From Micromonospora antibiotica (lineage in GTDB: Bacteria; Actinomycetota; Actinomycetes; Mycobacteriales; Micromonosporaceae), in NCBI RefSeq assembly GCF_017599305.1, contig NZ_JAGFWR010000003.1, positions 248,001 through 312,000 on the forward strand: 64,000 nucleotides of DNA, in the 5' to 3' direction. Position numbers and translations under genes: made by a program. Each line of letters opens with the position of its first letter. The first letter of the stretch is position 1. This document shows, piece after piece, positions 62,756 to 64,000 of this stretch. Under the pieces are notes generated by a model. It was not told the origin of the DNA, made no database searches, and saw only the letters and a list, made by a program, of their open reading frames with translations.

Positions 62756-63754
62756 ATGTCTGCCACCGAAGACCTGCGGCGGTACACGCCCGCTGTCGTC
62801 GAGCCCGCCGACTTCGACGCGTTCTGGCGTACCACGCTCGCCGAGGCGACCGCCCGGCCGGTGCTCGTCGACGTCCGCCCGCACCGGACCGACCTGCGCC
62901 TGGTCGACACCTGGGACGTCACCTTCGCCGGTTTCGCCGGTGACCCGGTGCGGGCCTGGTACACCCGCCCGGCCGGGGTCGACGCCGCGCTGCCCGCCGT
63001 GGTCGAGTACGCCGGTTACGGGCGCGGCCGGGGCCTGCCGCACGAGCGGCTGACCTGGCCGGTGGCCGGGTACGCGCACCTGCTGATGGACAACCGGGGC
63101 CAGTCCGGGCTGCACGGCGCGGGCGACACCCCGGACCCGCACGGATCGCCCGGTGGCCCGTGGCCCGCCACCTGGGGCATCCTCGACCCGTACGACTACC
63201 ACTACCGTCGGCTGATCACCGACGCGGTCCGGGCGGTCGATGCCCTGCGCGCGCTGCCCGGGGTGGACCCGGCCCGGGTCGCCGCCGTCGGCAACAGCCA
63301 GGGCGGCGGGCTGGCCCTGGCGGTCGCCGGCCTGCGCGACGACCTCGCGGCGCTGCTGACCACCGCGCCGTTCCTCTGCGACGTCCAGCGCGGGATCGAA
63401 CTGACCGACGCCGCCCCGTACGGTGAGATCGCCAGGTACCTGGCGGTGCACCGGCAGGTCGAGGAGGCTGTCCGGCACACGCTGTCCTACGTCGACGGGG
63501 TGACCTTCGCCCGACGGGCCACCGCGCCCGCGCACTTCGGCATCGGCCTGCGCGACAACGTCTGCCCACCGGGCACCGGCTTCGCCGCCTACAACCAGTA
63601 CGGCGCGGCGAACGGTCGGGAGGGGACACCGGCGCGGCAGCTGCACACCTACCCGTTCAACGGCCACGAGGGTGGCGAGGCGTGGCAGGTCGAACGGCAG
63701 CTGCGCTGGCTCGACGCGCTGCTGGTGGGGGGCACCGAGCACGCGGCGCGGTGA
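62756..63754 (+). CDS. CE7 acetyl xylan esterase / cephalosporin-C deacetylase family
   Basis: This is a 332-residue intracellular alpha/beta hydrolase (AXE1 domain). The catalytic Ser is in GNSQGGG near residue 181, Asp in GLRDNVCPP near 266, and His in FNGHEGG near 303. The N-terminal VEPADFDAFWRTTLAE and MDNRGQSG are CE7 hallmarks. It removes acetyl groups from short acetylated xylo-oligosaccharides after uptake. GAGGAA precedes the ATG, 15 bp after the LacI-type gene. Confidence 0.92.
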   Translation: MSATEDLRRYTPAVVEPADFDAFWRTTLAEATARPVLVDVRPHRTDLRLVDTWDVTFAGFAGDPVRAWYTRPAGVDAALPAVVEYAGYGRGRGLPHERLTWPVAGYAHLLMDNRGQSGLHGAGDTPDPHGSPGGPWPATWGILDPYDYHYRRLITDAVRAVDALRALPGVDPARVAAVGNSQGGGLALAVAGLRDDLAALLTTAPFLCDVQRGIELTDAAPYGEIARYLAVHRQVEEAVRHTLSYVDGVTFARRATAPAHFGIGLRDNVCPPGTGFAAYNQYGAANGREGTPARQLHTYPFNGHEGGEAWQVERQLRWLDALLVGGTEHAAR

Positions 63755-64000
63755 CCGGCGGTCGGCCCGCCCGAGCCCGGTCGCCGCGTCCCGCCCCCGG
63801 CACCCGGAGGGTGGTTCGTCCGGTCGGCAGCTCACCCGGGCATCGTCACTCACCGATGTTGCTGATGTTAGCGATAACACGATATGGTGCATCCCGGCGG
63901 GAGCGCAGGGCACGCTCCGGCTGTGGATCACCGGTTCGTCCACGTCGCGACCGGTGGCCAGCGGCACCTCACGGCGTCCACGACCAGTGACGAGTCCGGG
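63755..64000. other. Right-edge intergenic region
   Basis: No gene can be supported here. It holds a promoter with an operator at 63859-63888 that points right. A frame from a GTG at 63923 is open to the edge but lacks a ribosome site. Confidence 0.4.
63859..63888 (+). promoter_or_regulatory. Promoter with arabinose-type operator, driving a gene beyond the right edge
   Basis: TTGCTG and TATGGT are separated by 18 bp. The spacer contains TGTTAGCGATAACA (63866-63879), with perfect TGTTA/TAACA arms, closely matching the araB site TGTTAGCGCTCACA. The gene to the right is probably in the arabinose regulon. Confidence 0.6.

Noticed and set aside
1-64000. CRISPR arrays, tRNA or rRNA genes, prophage or conjugative genes
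   Set aside because: I looked for regular short repeats, cloverleaf-like segments and typical phage or integrase proteins and saw none. A dedicated tRNA scan would be needed to exclude tRNAs fully.
63923-64000. The start of a gene at the right edge
   Set aside because: The GTG lacks a ribosome site and only 26 codons are visible, so no protein can be supported.

Overview
The window is very GC-rich actinobacterial chromosome with strong G/C preference at third codon positions, frequent GTG starts, 4-bp stop/start overlaps and AGGAGG-like ribosome sites. Its contents (CBM2/Fn3 glycosidase, LacI-regulated plant-polysaccharide loci, PucR, aromatic-polyketide tailoring enzymes, many secreted hydrolases) suggest Micromonosporaceae, probably Micromonospora-like. 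That placement is inference. No rRNA, tRNA, CRISPR array or phage genes were seen.

Layout. 1-2754: the 3' end of a secreted glycosidase and an exported CocE/S15-type peptidase. 2889-18778: a cell-surface polysaccharide locus with five sulfotransferase-family genes, two GT4 glycosyltransferases, a Wzx-type flippase, a Wzz-like chain-length protein, an O-antigen polymerase/ligase and a lipoprotein glycosidase, which points to a sulfated exopolysaccharide. This locus is interrupted at 9898-12398 by a cassette of about 2.4 kb bounded by a perfect 48-bp direct repeat of the 3' end of the fifth sulfotransferase gene. The cassette carries an HTH protein with an unrecognised C-terminal domain, a PP2C-like phosphatase and a small unknown protein. 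It is the best candidate here for an undescribed system.

19018-32876: secreted and exported proteins (ThuA/sorbosone-dehydrogenase/PKD mosaic, Tat-exported sugar isomerase-like protein, TlpA-like lipoprotein, M6-type and M14 metallopeptidases), plus a DapA-like protein lacking the catalytic lysine, divergent from a PucR regulator. 32929-37499: a four-gene tailoring operon (FAD monooxygenase fused to two ABM domains, an ABM monooxygenase, a P450, a tandem TcmI-type cyclase) with no polyketide synthase in view.

37733-49110: an L-arabinose regulon. araB-araD-ytfQRT-yjfF-araA-lacI reads leftward from an operator-bearing promoter, and a ManD-type dehydratase reads rightward. Three related 14-bp operator-like sites (47548, 47678, 63866) tie the araB promoter, the manD upstream region and a gene beyond the right edge into one likely regulon. 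49200-50908: two paralogous small secreted proteins and an AraC/VOC pair.

50976-63754: an aldouronate/xylo-oligosaccharide locus. A leftward operon encodes a GH3 glycosidase, two CUT1 permeases, a binding lipoprotein, a GH39 xylosidase, a DUF624 membrane protein and a GH67 alpha-glucuronidase. A rightward pair encodes a LacI repressor and a CE7 acetyl esterase. CGAAA-N-TTTCG palindromes sit in front of both arms. The hydrolases lack signal peptides and probably act on imported, acetylated, glucuronosylated xylo-oligosaccharides. No transport ATPase is encoded, so a shared MsiK-type ATPase is likely. In both sugar-transport operons a strong stem-loop follows the binding-protein gene.
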